Source of the DNA: an uncultured Atopobiaceae bacterium
Lineage (GTDB): Bacteria > Actinomycetota > Coriobacteriia > Coriobacteriales > Atopobiaceae
Direction of reading: 5' to 3'
DNA length: 64,000 nucleotides
Assembly (NCBI GenBank): GCA_947625405.1
Contig: CANQOF010000004.1
Location: 1-64,000 of the forward strand
Positions within the stretch are counted from its first letter, which is position 1, and each line of letters starts with the position of its first letter. A program made the translations under genes and the position numbers. The notes under the pieces were generated by a model, which worked only from the letters and a program-made list of their open reading frames with translations, made no database searches and had not been told where the DNA came from. This document shows, in pieces, positions 39,273 through 47,481 of the stretch.

Positions 39273-39481
39273 TGACGCGGGCCAAGAGGCTGAGCAGACA
39301 AGCGCAGATTGATTCTCTGGGAAGCGATTGGCCACATTGGCTCTCGAATGGATGATTACTTGGCGCGGGGCTGGTAGCGACCACTCCTCGTGGAGGTGAT
39401 GTCGTTTAGACTCGACGGAAACCCTCGAGAGCCCGGGCGCTATGTAAGGCAGCTGCCGAGCAGCCGTGAGAAAGGGGTGCC

Positions 39482-40738
39482 ATGGGTCGCAAGGCACTCT
39501 TCGTCGTGTTCACCATCGTCTTCGGAGCATTTGCCGGGGCCTTTTGCTGGGCGTTCTTCTATCTGATGAACCTGGGCATCGACGTCCTCTGGAACGTGGT
39601 GCCCGCGCAGCTCGAGGCCGCCGGCTTCCCTGCGGTGTGGTATCCCGTCATCTTCTGCGTGATCGGCGGCGTGTGCATCGGGCTCTTCGTCAAGCGCTTC
39701 GGCGCGTACCCCGAGGGCATGAACGAGGTTCTCGCGAAGGTGAAGCAGACGAGCCGCTACGAGTACGACCACATGGGCGCGTCCTTCTTCGGTGCGCTGC
39801 TGCCGCTGCTCTTCGGCGGCTCCATCGGCCCCGAGGCGGGCCTCACCGGCGTCATCGCAGGACTCTGCACCTGGGTGGGGGATCGCCTTCGCTTCGTCGG
39901 CGCCGAGATGCGCGAGCTCGCCGAGTCGGGTACTGCGGCCGTGATCTCGGCGATCTTCGCGACGCCGCTCTTCGGCATGGTCGTGCCGATGTTGGGGGAG
40001 GCAGATGAATCCGAGGGCCCGCGCATGGCGAGCGAAATCCGCTTCGGGGCCTCCAAGCCCTTGAAGACCGCCGTGTACGTGCTCGCGGTGGCAGGCGCCT
40101 TGGGGATGATGGCGCTTCTGGGCTCCTTCTTCGGCAGCGAGGGCGGCCTTCCGCATTTCTCCGAGATCAACGTGGGCAGCCAAGAGTTGCTCTGGCTCGT
40201 GCCGCTCATGCTCGTGGGCGCTTTCGCCGGGTGGACGTACTTCCCCTTCGGCGCGCTCGCGCGCAAGATCTCCGCCGCCATGGGCGAACGCCCCGTGGCA
40301 AAGGCGGCGCTCGCGGGGTGCCTCCTGGGGCTCGCCGGCATCGTGCTTCCCTTCGCCATGTTCGCGGGCGAATCGCAGACCGAGGAGCTCGCCGAGACGT
40401 GGACCACGCTTCCCATCATCGTGCTCATCGCCACGTGCTTCGTGAAGGTGCTCACCACCCAGCTCTGCCTGAACCTGGGATGGCACGGCGGGCATTTCTT
40501 CCCCATCATCTTCGCGGGCATCGCGCTCGGCTACGGCATGGCGGCCATTGCCGGGATCGACCCCGTCTTCTCGCTCTGCGCCGTCACGGCTGCGCTCATG
40601 GGCGCGGTCATGCGCCAACCACTCATCGCGGCGGCCTTCTTGCTCCTCGTGTTTCCCTTGGCAGGGGCTCCCGTCCTCTTCGTAGCCGCCGCCGTGGGCT
40701 CCCTCTTCCCCGTTCCCAAGGCGTGGCTGGGGGAGTAG
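39482..40738 (+). CDS. ClC-family chloride channel/antiporter
   Basis: A 418-residue membrane protein with ten or more helices. The three anion-selectivity signatures are seen in altered form: GGSIGPEAGLTG (GxxGPEx, with the gating Glu), and GWHGGHFFPIIFAG (the GxFxP position). The first GSGIP-type loop is replaced by AYPEGMNE. The gating Glu suggests proton-coupled exchange, but a Cl/F specificity cannot be told. RBS GAAAGGGG. Followed 28 nt later by a K+ channel gene, which may be co-transcribed. The upstream gap of 209 nt shows no clear promoter. Confidence 0.88.
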   Translation: MGRKALFVVFTIVFGAFAGAFCWAFFYLMNLGIDVLWNVVPAQLEAAGFPAVWYPVIFCVIGGVCIGLFVKRFGAYPEGMNEVLAKVKQTSRYEYDHMGASFFGALLPLLFGGSIGPEAGLTGVIAGLCTWVGDRLRFVGAEMRELAESGTAAVISAIFATPLFGMVVPMLGEADESEGPRMASEIRFGASKPLKTAVYVLAVAGALGMMALLGSFFGSEGGLPHFSEINVGSQELLWLVPLMLVGAFAGWTYFPFGALARKISAAMGERPVAKAALAGCLLGLAGIVLPFAMFAGESQTEELAETWTTLPIIVLIATCFVKVLTTQLCLNLGWHGGHFFPIIFAGIALGYGMAAIAGIDPVFSLCAVTAALMGAVMRQPLIAAAFLLLVFPLAGAPVLFVAAAVGSLFPVPKAWLGE

Positions 40739-40766
40739 CAGTCGTCCTCGTCGAAGGAATCGCACG

Positions 40767-41222
40767 ATGATTCGTCTGAAGCGCATGTGGACCATCCTCA
40801 AGCACACGGGGACGGCCGCCATGCTCATCAACTTCCTCTGGATCTACGCCCTCGCGGCCCTCGCCATCTGGGCCATGGAACCCGGCATTCCCGGCTATGG
40901 CGACGCGCTCTGGTACCTCTACGTCGCGGCCATGACCATTGGGTTCGGCGACTTCGCGGCCGTGACCCTCGTCGGGAGGATCATCACCGTCATCATCACG
41001 CTTATGGCCTGCGTGCTCACGGCCATGATCACCGGCGTCGTCGTGAGCTACTACACCGAGTACTTGAAGGCGAAGGAGAGCGAGACGGTCTCGGCGTTCC
41101 TGGAAGAGCTGGAGCACCTGCCTGAGCTCTCGCCCGAGGAGCTCACCCGTCTCTCCCAAAGGGTCAGTCGCTTCGAGGAGGAGCACTTCGAACACGGCCA
41201 CCTCGCCGACGAGAACCCCTAG
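40767..41222 (+). CDS. Two-helix potassium channel
   Basis: A 151-residue ion-channel protein with two transmembrane helices (NFLWIYALAALAIWAM and GRIITVIITLMACVLTAMITGVVVSYY) around a pore loop. AAMTIGFGDFAAVT is a K+ selectivity filter in which TVGYGD is TIGFGD; TIGFGD/TVGFGD variants are known and K+ selective. The C-terminal 45 residues are acidic and helical, without an RCK domain. It would work as a homotetramer. Possibly paired with the ClC gene for charge-balanced ion movement. Confidence 0.88.
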   Translation: MIRLKRMWTILKHTGTAAMLINFLWIYALAALAIWAMEPGIPGYGDALWYLYVAAMTIGFGDFAAVTLVGRIITVIITLMACVLTAMITGVVVSYYTEYLKAKESETVSAFLEELEHLPELSPEELTRLSQRVSRFEEEHFEHGHLADENP

Positions 41223-41414
41223 GCGAGCTGAGACGCGCTTCGCTTCGGGGAGGGGCGCGACGCTTTAGGTTGATAGTGGAAATGTGAACGGGCGAGGAGC
41301 GGTCCTCTCGGGCAGCCGATCGACCGTTCATAGCGCATATACTGCCGTTGAGAGAGGAAATGGCACCACTCGCCGGAGATTGGGCGGTGCATTGAGCGAG
41401 AGGTTCCTTCTCCA

Positions 41415-41579
41415 ATGGGTGAGTTTTTCCAATGGCTCCTTGCCGATCGGACCTACGTGGACCTTCTGGTCTTCGGCGTGATCATGACGCTCTGCATCAT
41501 CGCCAACCTCATCGAGCAGCGGGACATGGATCCCGCCGACTACGAGGCCGACCTCACCGAACCCACCGACTACCTCTAG
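41415..41579 (+). CDS. Small single-span membrane protein
   Basis: A 54-residue protein too short for most ORF screens. MGEFFQWLLADRTYVDLLVFGVIMTLCIIANLIEQRD gives one transmembrane helix (about residues 14-34) followed by a short acidic tail, PADYEADLTEPTDYL. AGAGG lies 11 nt ahead of the ATG, rather far. Codon use fits the surroundings. It lies between the K+ channel and promoter C and may be an accessory subunit, but nothing else supports this. Confidence 0.5.
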   Translation: MGEFFQWLLADRTYVDLLVFGVIMTLCIIANLIEQRDMDPADYEADLTEPTDYL

Positions 41580-41618
41580 GGCGAGTTCTTTCCTCGCATT
41601 CGGTAGCTGCGAGCAGTA

Positions 41619-41686
41619 GCTATGCACTGAGCGCATGCCATGATGGCGAATTGTCATTGTACATATCCTTTGAAACCTCCCATTAT
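41619..41686 (+). promoter_or_regulatory. LysR-controlled promoter C
   Basis: GCTATGC-N7-GCATGCC (41619-41639), 17 nt, -35 TTGTAC (41657-41662), 18-nt spacer, -10 CATTAT (41681-41686). Same architecture as A and B. It drives the SDR gene at 41761. Confidence 0.75.
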
Positions 41687-41760
41687 CAATGGTGAAGCTC
41701 TTCACGAGTGGTTCTCAGAACCATAAGTGAGAGGCATAGCAACACGCTAAGGAGGCACAA

Positions 41761-42594
41761 ATGGGAGCTTGGCTTATCACCGGTTGTTCATCAGGGCTTG
41801 GCAGGGCGCTCGCGGAGACGCTGCTCGAGAAGGGCTATGACGTCGCAGCTACCGCGCGCAATCCCGAGAAGCTTGCCGATCTTGTGGACGCGTACCCCGA
41901 TCATTGCGCGGCTATCCAGCTGGACGTGACCGATCGTACGTCCATCGACGAGGCGGTCGCTGCGGCCACCGAGGCCTTCGGTTCCCTTGACGTGGTGGTG
42001 AACAACGCCGGCTATTGTCTCCGCGGCGCCGTGGAGGAGTGCACGCCCGAGGAGATCCAGGCGCAGTTCGACACGAACTTCTTCGGCCCCGTCGCCCTCA
42101 TCCAGCGGGTGCTTCCGGCAATGCGCGAGGCGAGGAAGGGCGCCATCATCAACTATTCCTCCATCGCGGCACTCAACACCTCTGCCGGTTCTGCCTTCTA
42201 CGGCGCATCCAAAGCGGCCATCGAGGCCATGAGCGACGGCCTGCGCGATGAGGTCTCGCCCCTCGGCATCAAGGTCATGATCGTGGAGCCGGGCCCCTTC
42301 GCCACGGACTTCTACAACCGTTCGCTGAACGTGAACGAGAATGACATATCTGATTACGCTGCCACGGCGGGCGCCCGCAAGGCACGGCAGGAGGAGCCGG
42401 GTAAGGGTGCTTCCGGTTGGGGTAGCACCCACGGCGCCGCCGAAGCGGTTATCGCCGCCATCGAAGCCGATGAGCCCCCGCTGCGCCTGCTCCTCGGCGA
42501 GGTGGCCATCCAGAGCGCCGAGCGTCTCATCGCCACCAAGCAGGCTGAGATCGACGAGTGGCGCGACGTCATCCTCATGTCGGATAACGCCTAG
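41761..42594 (+). CDS. Short-chain dehydrogenase/reductase (SDR)
   Basis: A 277-residue classical SDR. WLITGCSSGLGRALAE is the TGxxxGxG cofactor motif, VVNNAGYC the NNAG motif, INYSSIAAL contributes the active Ser, and SAFYGASKAAIEAM the YxxxK pair. The C-terminal 80 residues (PFATDFYNRSLN and following) resemble members that act on large or aromatic carbonyls. GAGGC precedes the ATG. It is the first gene after promoter C, followed after 137 nt by a flavin reductase. Confidence 0.92.
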   Translation: MGAWLITGCSSGLGRALAETLLEKGYDVAATARNPEKLADLVDAYPDHCAAIQLDVTDRTSIDEAVAAATEAFGSLDVVVNNAGYCLRGAVEECTPEEIQAQFDTNFFGPVALIQRVLPAMREARKGAIINYSSIAALNTSAGSAFYGASKAAIEAMSDGLRDEVSPLGIKVMIVEPGPFATDFYNRSLNVNENDISDYAATAGARKARQEEPGKGASGWGSTHGAAEAVIAAIEADEPPLRLLLGEVAIQSAERLIATKQAEIDEWRDVILMSDNA

Positions 42595-42731
42595 CCGCCA
42601 CATCAATAACAAAATTCGCAGGGTAAGGAGGCGCCTCGGAGGCATGTCGTTCTCGGGGCGTCTCTCGTGTGCTGATGGCACAATCCATCGAAGCCGCTAA
42701 GCAGCCATATCGAATAGGAGAGGGGAATTAC

Positions 42732-43292
42732 ATGAAGAAGAACCTCGGATCTGCCGGAGAGCTCTTCCCGCAGTCGGTCTTCATCGTCGCGAGTTACGAC
42801 GAGGACGGAGTGCCGAACGCGATGAACGTCGCGTGGGGAGGGGAGTGCCTGCGCCACTCCATCTGCATCAACATCGGCGATCACAAGACCACCGACAACA
42901 TCCTCGCGCGCGGCGCCTTCACGGTGGCACCGGCCGATGCGGCGCATGTGGTGGAGGCCGACTACTTCGGCATCGCCACCGGCCGCAAGGTGAACAAAGC
43001 CGAGGCCTCGGGCCTCACGTTCCGCCCGTCGGAGTTCGTGGACGCGCCCGTGATCGAGGAGTTCCCGCTCACCATGGAGTGCAAGGTCACCGAGGTCCAG
43101 AACGTAAACGGCTCCAAGCGCTTCGTGGGCGAGATCGTGAACACCGTCGTGGACGAGGCCATCCTCGGCGAGGATGGCAAGGTGGACGTCGATGCCTTCA
43201 AGCCGCTCGTCTACGACTCCACCCACACCTGCTATCGCGTCGTCGGCCCCGTCGTCGCCGGCGCCTGGGACGCCGGCAAGGCGCTGATGTAG
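42732..43292 (+). CDS. Flavin reductase-like FMN-binding protein
   Basis: A 186-residue split-barrel flavoprotein of the flavin-reductase/DIM6-NTAB family. GELFPQSVFIVASYDEDGVPNAMNVAWGGECLRHSICINIGDHKTTDNILARGAFTV matches the FMN-binding core. It reduces flavin for other enzymes or acts on its own substrate with NAD(P)H. ATG 42732 follows GGAGAGGGG. It lies after the SDR gene and belongs to the same redox cluster. Confidence 0.88.
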   Translation: MKKNLGSAGELFPQSVFIVASYDEDGVPNAMNVAWGGECLRHSICINIGDHKTTDNILARGAFTVAPADAAHVVEADYFGIATGRKVNKAEASGLTFRPSEFVDAPVIEEFPLTMECKVTEVQNVNGSKRFVGEIVNTVVDEAILGEDGKVDVDAFKPLVYDSTHTCYRVVGPVVAGAWDAGKALM

Positions 43293-43372
43293 CACTCAGT
43301 CCGAGCTGAGCATCAGCGAGGCTTTGCATGGGTCCTTACCTCGGCAATTGGTGAGCCAAGAACGAGCTCACA

Positions 43373-43402
43373 GTCAGCGAGGCACTCTGGGGTGCCTCTG
43401 AC
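43373..43402 (+). terminator. Hairpin downstream of the flavin reductase gene
   Basis: GTCA-GAGGCAC pairs with GTGCCTC-TGAC (11 bp, GC bulge) around a 6-nt loop. There is no U-run. Confidence 0.5.
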
Positions 43403-43408
43403 AGACAG

Positions 43409-43453
43409 GAACTCGGGGGCGAAGCGTACTTGGGTACGTGAGCCCCCGAATTC
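43409..43453. terminator. Repeat-containing bidirectional hairpin
   Basis: GAACTCGGGGGC (43409-43420) pairs with GCCCCCGAATTC (43442-43453) with one mismatch, around a perfect CGTAC-TTGG-GTACG hairpin (43425-43438). It separates convergent genes. Its core (43423-43444) is 19/22 identical to the reverse complement of 49837-49858. Confidence 0.7.
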
Positions 43454-43494
43454 GTGGCTGGATGAGGGGCATCAAGAGTGCCGCGGCGTCGACC

Positions 43495-44805
43495 TTAGAG
43501 GTAGGCGCAGACCGGCAGGAGCACGTTCGCGGTGATCATCAAGATGGCGATGAGGACGAGCATCACGCGGCCGTAGAACTGGGCGAACGCCTCGTTCTCG
43601 ATCTCGTTGCGGATCGTGTTGATGGCGATGACGACGGCCGTCGATGCCACGATGATACCGAGGCCAAAGAGGTTCACGTACTCGATGAGGCCGAGTTGGA
43701 GGGCGCTCGAGAGCATGTTCGCGCCCACCAAGATGTTGGACACGGCGCCGAAGAACGCGGAGCCCACCATGCCGAGCGCGTTCACATGGCGGAATGTGGC
43801 CACGTAGAGGCAGAGGAGGATCCACCCGAGGGTGCCGAACATGGCGACCGTGCACTTGAGGTAGACGCCGATGCCGCTTCGGTTGATCTCGAGTTGGAGC
43901 ATCGCCTCGGTGGTGTAGACCGTGGGGTCGGCGTAGTCGTCGTAGAGCGGGTTCAGCATCGCGTGGTCATCGGCGAGGACCTCGACGTTGGTGTCCCAGC
44001 GCGTGAGCTCGTAGCCCGAGATCGCGAGGTTCGGGTTTACGTAGCAGGCGTCCTTGTCGACGTTGAAGACCACGCGGTTCACGTTGTACGAGGGCTCGAG
44101 GTACATGCGGAGCTGGTGGCTCTCGAGCGGGAAGCGCACCGTCCAGTAGTCCTTGTTGATGGTGACGATGTACTGCACGTACTGGTAGTTCGTGGTGCCG
44201 TCGTGCTCGTCCTCGAGCACGAGGATGTCGGCGATGTCGCCCTTGTAGAAGCTCACGTTGTGCTTCGACGTGAAGTCGAGGTCGTCGTGGCCCTCCCAGC
44301 GATACGCGACGTTCATCATCACCGTGAACGTCGACTTCGCGATGTCGACGGACTGTACCTGCTCCAGGTTGAACGCCACGTCGACCTTCGCGGCGTCTTC
44401 GGAGTACTCGTCCACGAGCGCCTGCACCTCGGTCGAGGGCGGCTCGAGGTAGGAGTTCCAGTAGTCGTTTTCCGCCTGGGCGTCCTGGTACATGTTGAGG
44501 CACGCGAAGACGAGGTAGGGCACGAAGATCACGAGGAGGACGACGACGCTCACCACGAGGCGGCGCTTCTGCCACGCCTGCGCGCGATGCCATTTCTCTG
44601 ACCAGTTCCATGCGGCGTGACGCCCTTCAGAGCGTCGTTCCCGGTCCTCCGCATCGTCCGCGTAGTACTCCTCGCGCGCCTCCACTCCGTCGCCCTCGTC
44701 GAAGATGCCGTCCATGTCGACGACGTCCTCCTCGTCATAGCCGCCCCCATCTTTTGGCGCTTCTTCGCCTTTGCTGTCCTTCCGTGCGTCCTTGTCGTCG
44801 GGCAC
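43495..44805 (-). CDS. Large membrane protein with ligand-gated-channel-like layout
   Basis: A 436-residue protein. Residues 1-75 are very acidic and cytoplasmic; a transmembrane helix follows (VVSVVVLLVIFVPYLVFACLNMY); then about 210 beta-rich extracellular residues (STFTVMMNVAYRWEG, WTVRFPLESHQLRMYLEPSYNV); then four C-terminal transmembrane helices. The extracellular-beta plus four-helix arrangement recalls pentameric ligand-gated channels, and also DUF4436 proteins; I cannot decide between them. GTG 44805 was chosen because GGAGGGAGG precedes it; upstream ATG 44820 lacks a site. Divergent from the LysR gene at 45033. Confidence 0.6.
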   Translation of the reverse strand: MPDDKDARKDSKGEEAPKDGGGYDEEDVVDMDGIFDEGDGVEAREEYYADDAEDRERRSEGRHAAWNWSEKWHRAQAWQKRRLVVSVVVLLVIFVPYLVFACLNMYQDAQAENDYWNSYLEPPSTEVQALVDEYSEDAAKVDVAFNLEQVQSVDIAKSTFTVMMNVAYRWEGHDDLDFTSKHNVSFYKGDIADILVLEDEHDGTTNYQYVQYIVTINKDYWTVRFPLESHQLRMYLEPSYNVNRVVFNVDKDACYVNPNLAISGYELTRWDTNVEVLADDHAMLNPLYDDYADPTVYTTEAMLQLEINRSGIGVYLKCTVAMFGTLGWILLCLYVATFRHVNALGMVGSAFFGAVSNILVGANMLSSALQLGLIEYVNLFGLGIIVASTAVVIAINTIRNEIENEAFAQFYGRVMLVLIAILMITANVLLPVCAYL

Positions 44806-45032
44806 GACGCCTCCCTCCATGTGGGATCGGTTGCTTCGCGCATCCACGATGAAGGGATTCGAGGCGCCCGATTGCGAGCGGGCGACGATTCAACTCGCAG
44901 GTTGATACTTTGCGGAAGCGCAGGTACGGGGTGTGCGGCGTGGCACAATCGCTGCTCAGTGAGCGAGATGGCGTGCGAGGGCAGCGCGCATCTCGCCGTT
45001 TCCGTCAAACGAGCGTGCCATACGGGGGCCAT

Positions 45033-45974
45033 GTGATTTCGCTGAGCCAGATCCAGTGCTTTGTGATGACGGTGGACGAGGGCAGCGTGACGGCGGCCGC
45101 TCGTGCCCTCGGCGTCTCACCCCAGGCGGTGTCGAAGGCCGTGAACGACCTCGAGCGCTCGCTCGGTCGCACGCTCTTCGTGCGTCGCGCCTCGGGCCTG
45201 AAGCCCACGCCCTATGGCCTCACCCTCAGCAAAAAGGCGCACCACATGCTCAAAGAGGCCCAGGAGCTCGAGGACTTCTCCAAGGGCACGAGCGTGGCGA
45301 ATCGCGACCATCTGGTGCTGCTCCTCTGCATCCCGAGAATCGCGAACTTCGCCTCCATCAGCCAAAAGATCGGGAACTTCCTGAACAGTCGCCTCGGCGT
45401 GGCGGCGAGCGTCGACTACTGTTCCTTCGATACGTGCGCGGAGAAGCTCACGTTTGGCGAAGCCGATGCCTTCATCACGATCGGCAAGACCGGGCTTTCG
45501 GGCTTGAACGTCTCGGTGATCGACAGCATCGACGTGGGGGTGCTCCTCTGGGAGAGGAATCCGCTCTCGGCGCGCGAGACGCTCAAGCTCGAAGACGTGG
45601 TGGAGATGCCGCTCTACCTCACGCAGAACTTCCCGTTCTTCACCGACACGGTGCTCGACGAGTTCCAGGAGGCCGAGGAGGCGAAGGGCCTGAAGCTCAT
45701 GCGGCTTGCCATGTCGCTCCACGGGCTCTTCAGCGCGCTCATCACCAAGCAGGGCGGCATCGTCATGCCTACCATCCAGGGCGTGGACGACTGGCTTCCC
45801 GACACCACGACGGTTCCCTTCGACGTTTCAGAGGTGGGTCGCGTGCCGCTCTGCCTCGTGACGCCCCGGGAGGACAAGACCGACTACTGCAAGGCGATCG
45901 AGCAGCTGCTGATTTACGGGTGCGACTCCCACGCGGCCGTGAGCAGAGCCGCCTTAGGGGTTCATCCCCGCTAG
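45033..45974 (+). CDS. LysR-family regulator
   Basis: A 313-residue LysR protein with MISLSQIQCFVMTVDEGSVTAAARALGVSPQAVSKAVNDLERSLG as winged helix, and an effector domain of ordinary length. Start is GTG 45033 with GGGGGCC ahead; the gene reads past the last methyltransferase codons by 4 nt at its end (45971-45974), so the two convergent genes overlap at their 3' ends. It is divergent from the channel-like membrane protein, its likely target. Confidence 0.88.
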   Translation: MISLSQIQCFVMTVDEGSVTAAARALGVSPQAVSKAVNDLERSLGRTLFVRRASGLKPTPYGLTLSKKAHHMLKEAQELEDFSKGTSVANRDHLVLLLCIPRIANFASISQKIGNFLNSRLGVAASVDYCSFDTCAEKLTFGEADAFITIGKTGLSGLNVSVIDSIDVGVLLWERNPLSARETLKLEDVVEMPLYLTQNFPFFTDTVLDEFQEAEEAKGLKLMRLAMSLHGLFSALITKQGGIVMPTIQGVDDWLPDTTTVPFDVSEVGRVPLCLVTPREDKTDYCKAIEQLLIYGCDSHAAVSRAALGVHPR

Positions 45975-47311
45975 CCGCTCCTCTCGAAGGTTGCCACGCA
46001 CTCCACGTGGTAGGTCTCGGGGAAGAGATCGGCGGGCACGACACGCGTGAGGCGCCAAGCGCCCGCTCGTTCCAGCCGTTGCACGTCGCGCGCGAGGGTC
46101 TGCGGGTCGCAGGACACGTAGACGAACAGCTCGGCGCGAGTGTCGCGAAGCCCCTCGACCGCCTCCTTCGAGAGCCCCGCGCGCGGGGGGTCGCAGATGA
46201 TGAGTTCTGCGGGATCCTCGGGCATCTCCCGCGCGGCGTCGCCACCCACGGCCTCGACGTTCTCGAGGCTCGCGGCTTCGAGGTTTGCGCGGAGATCGCG
46301 CACGGCGGGGCCGAAGGCCTCCACGGCCTCCACCCAATCAAGGCGCCTCGCCAAGGGGAGCGTGAAGGTGCCAGCGCCCGAGTAGAGGTCCCACGCGCCG
46401 AGCTCCTCGGGGGAAGAAGACGCCCTCTCGGCGAGCTCACGGGCGTTGCCGAGCACGAGCTCGATCAGCGTATCGGCGCCCTTCGTGTTCACCTGGAAGA
46501 AGGACGGCGCGGAGACCGCCATGCGATGCCCGTCGAGGCGCTCCCGCCATCGCGCATGGCCGCCGAGCACCTCAAACCCCGCGAGCCGACGGGCCTTCTC
46601 GGGCCCTTTTTGCATGACGCGGACGACTCCCGTGGCGCCCGTGCCCTCGGCGATGACCTTCGCGGCGAGCGCGCGAGGAAAGCCCGAGGGGGGAGTCCAG
46701 AGCGCCACCTCCACCTCGCCCGTGCGCTCGGAGGCGCGAATGCCCACCCGAAGGAGCTCGAGCCCATGGCCGCGGGCGAGGTAGGAGACCGCACCCGCCA
46801 CTTTCTTCGGGAGCTTCTGGAAGCGCGAGGGCAAGAGCGGGCAGGCGTCCGCGGCCACCACCTTCTCGCCCGAAAGATCGTGGAAGCCGAGGCGAAGGCC
46901 GCGTTCCGTGCGCGCCACGGCAAGCTCCACCTTGTTGCGATAGCCCCAGGGCTCGCTCGGCGAGACGAGTGGCTGGAGAACCTCGTGTACCCGCGGAGCG
47001 TCGAGGCCACCCGTGCGAGCGAGCGCGGAAGCCACGTTCTCCTCCTTTGCGCGCGCTTGCGCCTCGTGGGAAAGCGCGCCCCAGGGGCATCCCCCGCAAA
47101 GCCCCACGAGGGGGCAAGGCGGCGCCACGCGCTCTGGCGAGGGCTCCACCACCTCGAGCGTACGGGCGCGATCGAAGCGCCTCTGCGTGCTCGTGAGCTC
47201 CGCTTCCACCACGTCGCCCGCCACGGCGCCTTCCACGAAGACGGCCTTTCCATCCGCCTCATGGGCGATTGCGGCGGGGCCGTAGGTCATGGCTTCGACG
47301 TGCAGGCGCAT
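45971..47311 (-). CDS. rlmD: RlmD/RumA-type rRNA (uracil-5-)-methyltransferase
   Basis: A 446-residue class I methyltransferase. An N-terminal TRAM-like OB fold (MRLHVEAMTYGPAAIAHEADGKAVFVEGAVAGDVVEAEL) is followed by CPLVGLCGGCPWG and a further Cys in DACPLL, the four ligands of the RumA [4Fe-4S] cluster. The SAM site is WDLYSGAGTFTLPLARR; IICDPPRAG and YVSCDPQTLARD hold the catalytic Cys and the partner Glu region. It makes m5U in 23S rRNA (target position depends on RlmD or RlmC). ATG 47311 follows GAGGA; a GTG two codons earlier is possible. Gene symbol by family, not proven. Confidence 0.88.
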   Translation of the reverse strand: MRLHVEAMTYGPAAIAHEADGKAVFVEGAVAGDVVEAELTSTQRRFDRARTLEVVEPSPERVAPPCPLVGLCGGCPWGALSHEAQARAKEENVASALARTGGLDAPRVHEVLQPLVSPSEPWGYRNKVELAVARTERGLRLGFHDLSGEKVVAADACPLLPSRFQKLPKKVAGAVSYLARGHGLELLRVGIRASERTGEVEVALWTPPSGFPRALAAKVIAEGTGATGVVRVMQKGPEKARRLAGFEVLGGHARWRERLDGHRMAVSAPSFFQVNTKGADTLIELVLGNARELAERASSSPEELGAWDLYSGAGTFTLPLARRLDWVEAVEAFGPAVRDLRANLEAASLENVEAVGGDAAREMPEDPAELIICDPPRAGLSKEAVEGLRDTRAELFVYVSCDPQTLARDVQRLERAGAWRLTRVVPADLFPETYHVECVATFERSG

Positions 47312-47481
47312 GGACACATCCTCGAATGGCGGCGGGGGTCGCCGCGATTGTACGCGAGACGCGGCTTTGCGCTCATACGGCGTCGCGGCTGCGAAGACTT
47401 CGTGGCGCGACGTGCGACCTCCCCGCTAAAACCGCAGTTAAGGTAGGGTATACGCATCCGTTTGAGCCCGAAGGAGGCAGC

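Noticed and set aside
45056-47446. 796-codon plus-strand frame over LysR and the methyltransferase
   Set aside because: Antisense/offset shadow of two clear genes, with no family match and Arg/His/Gly-rich composition.
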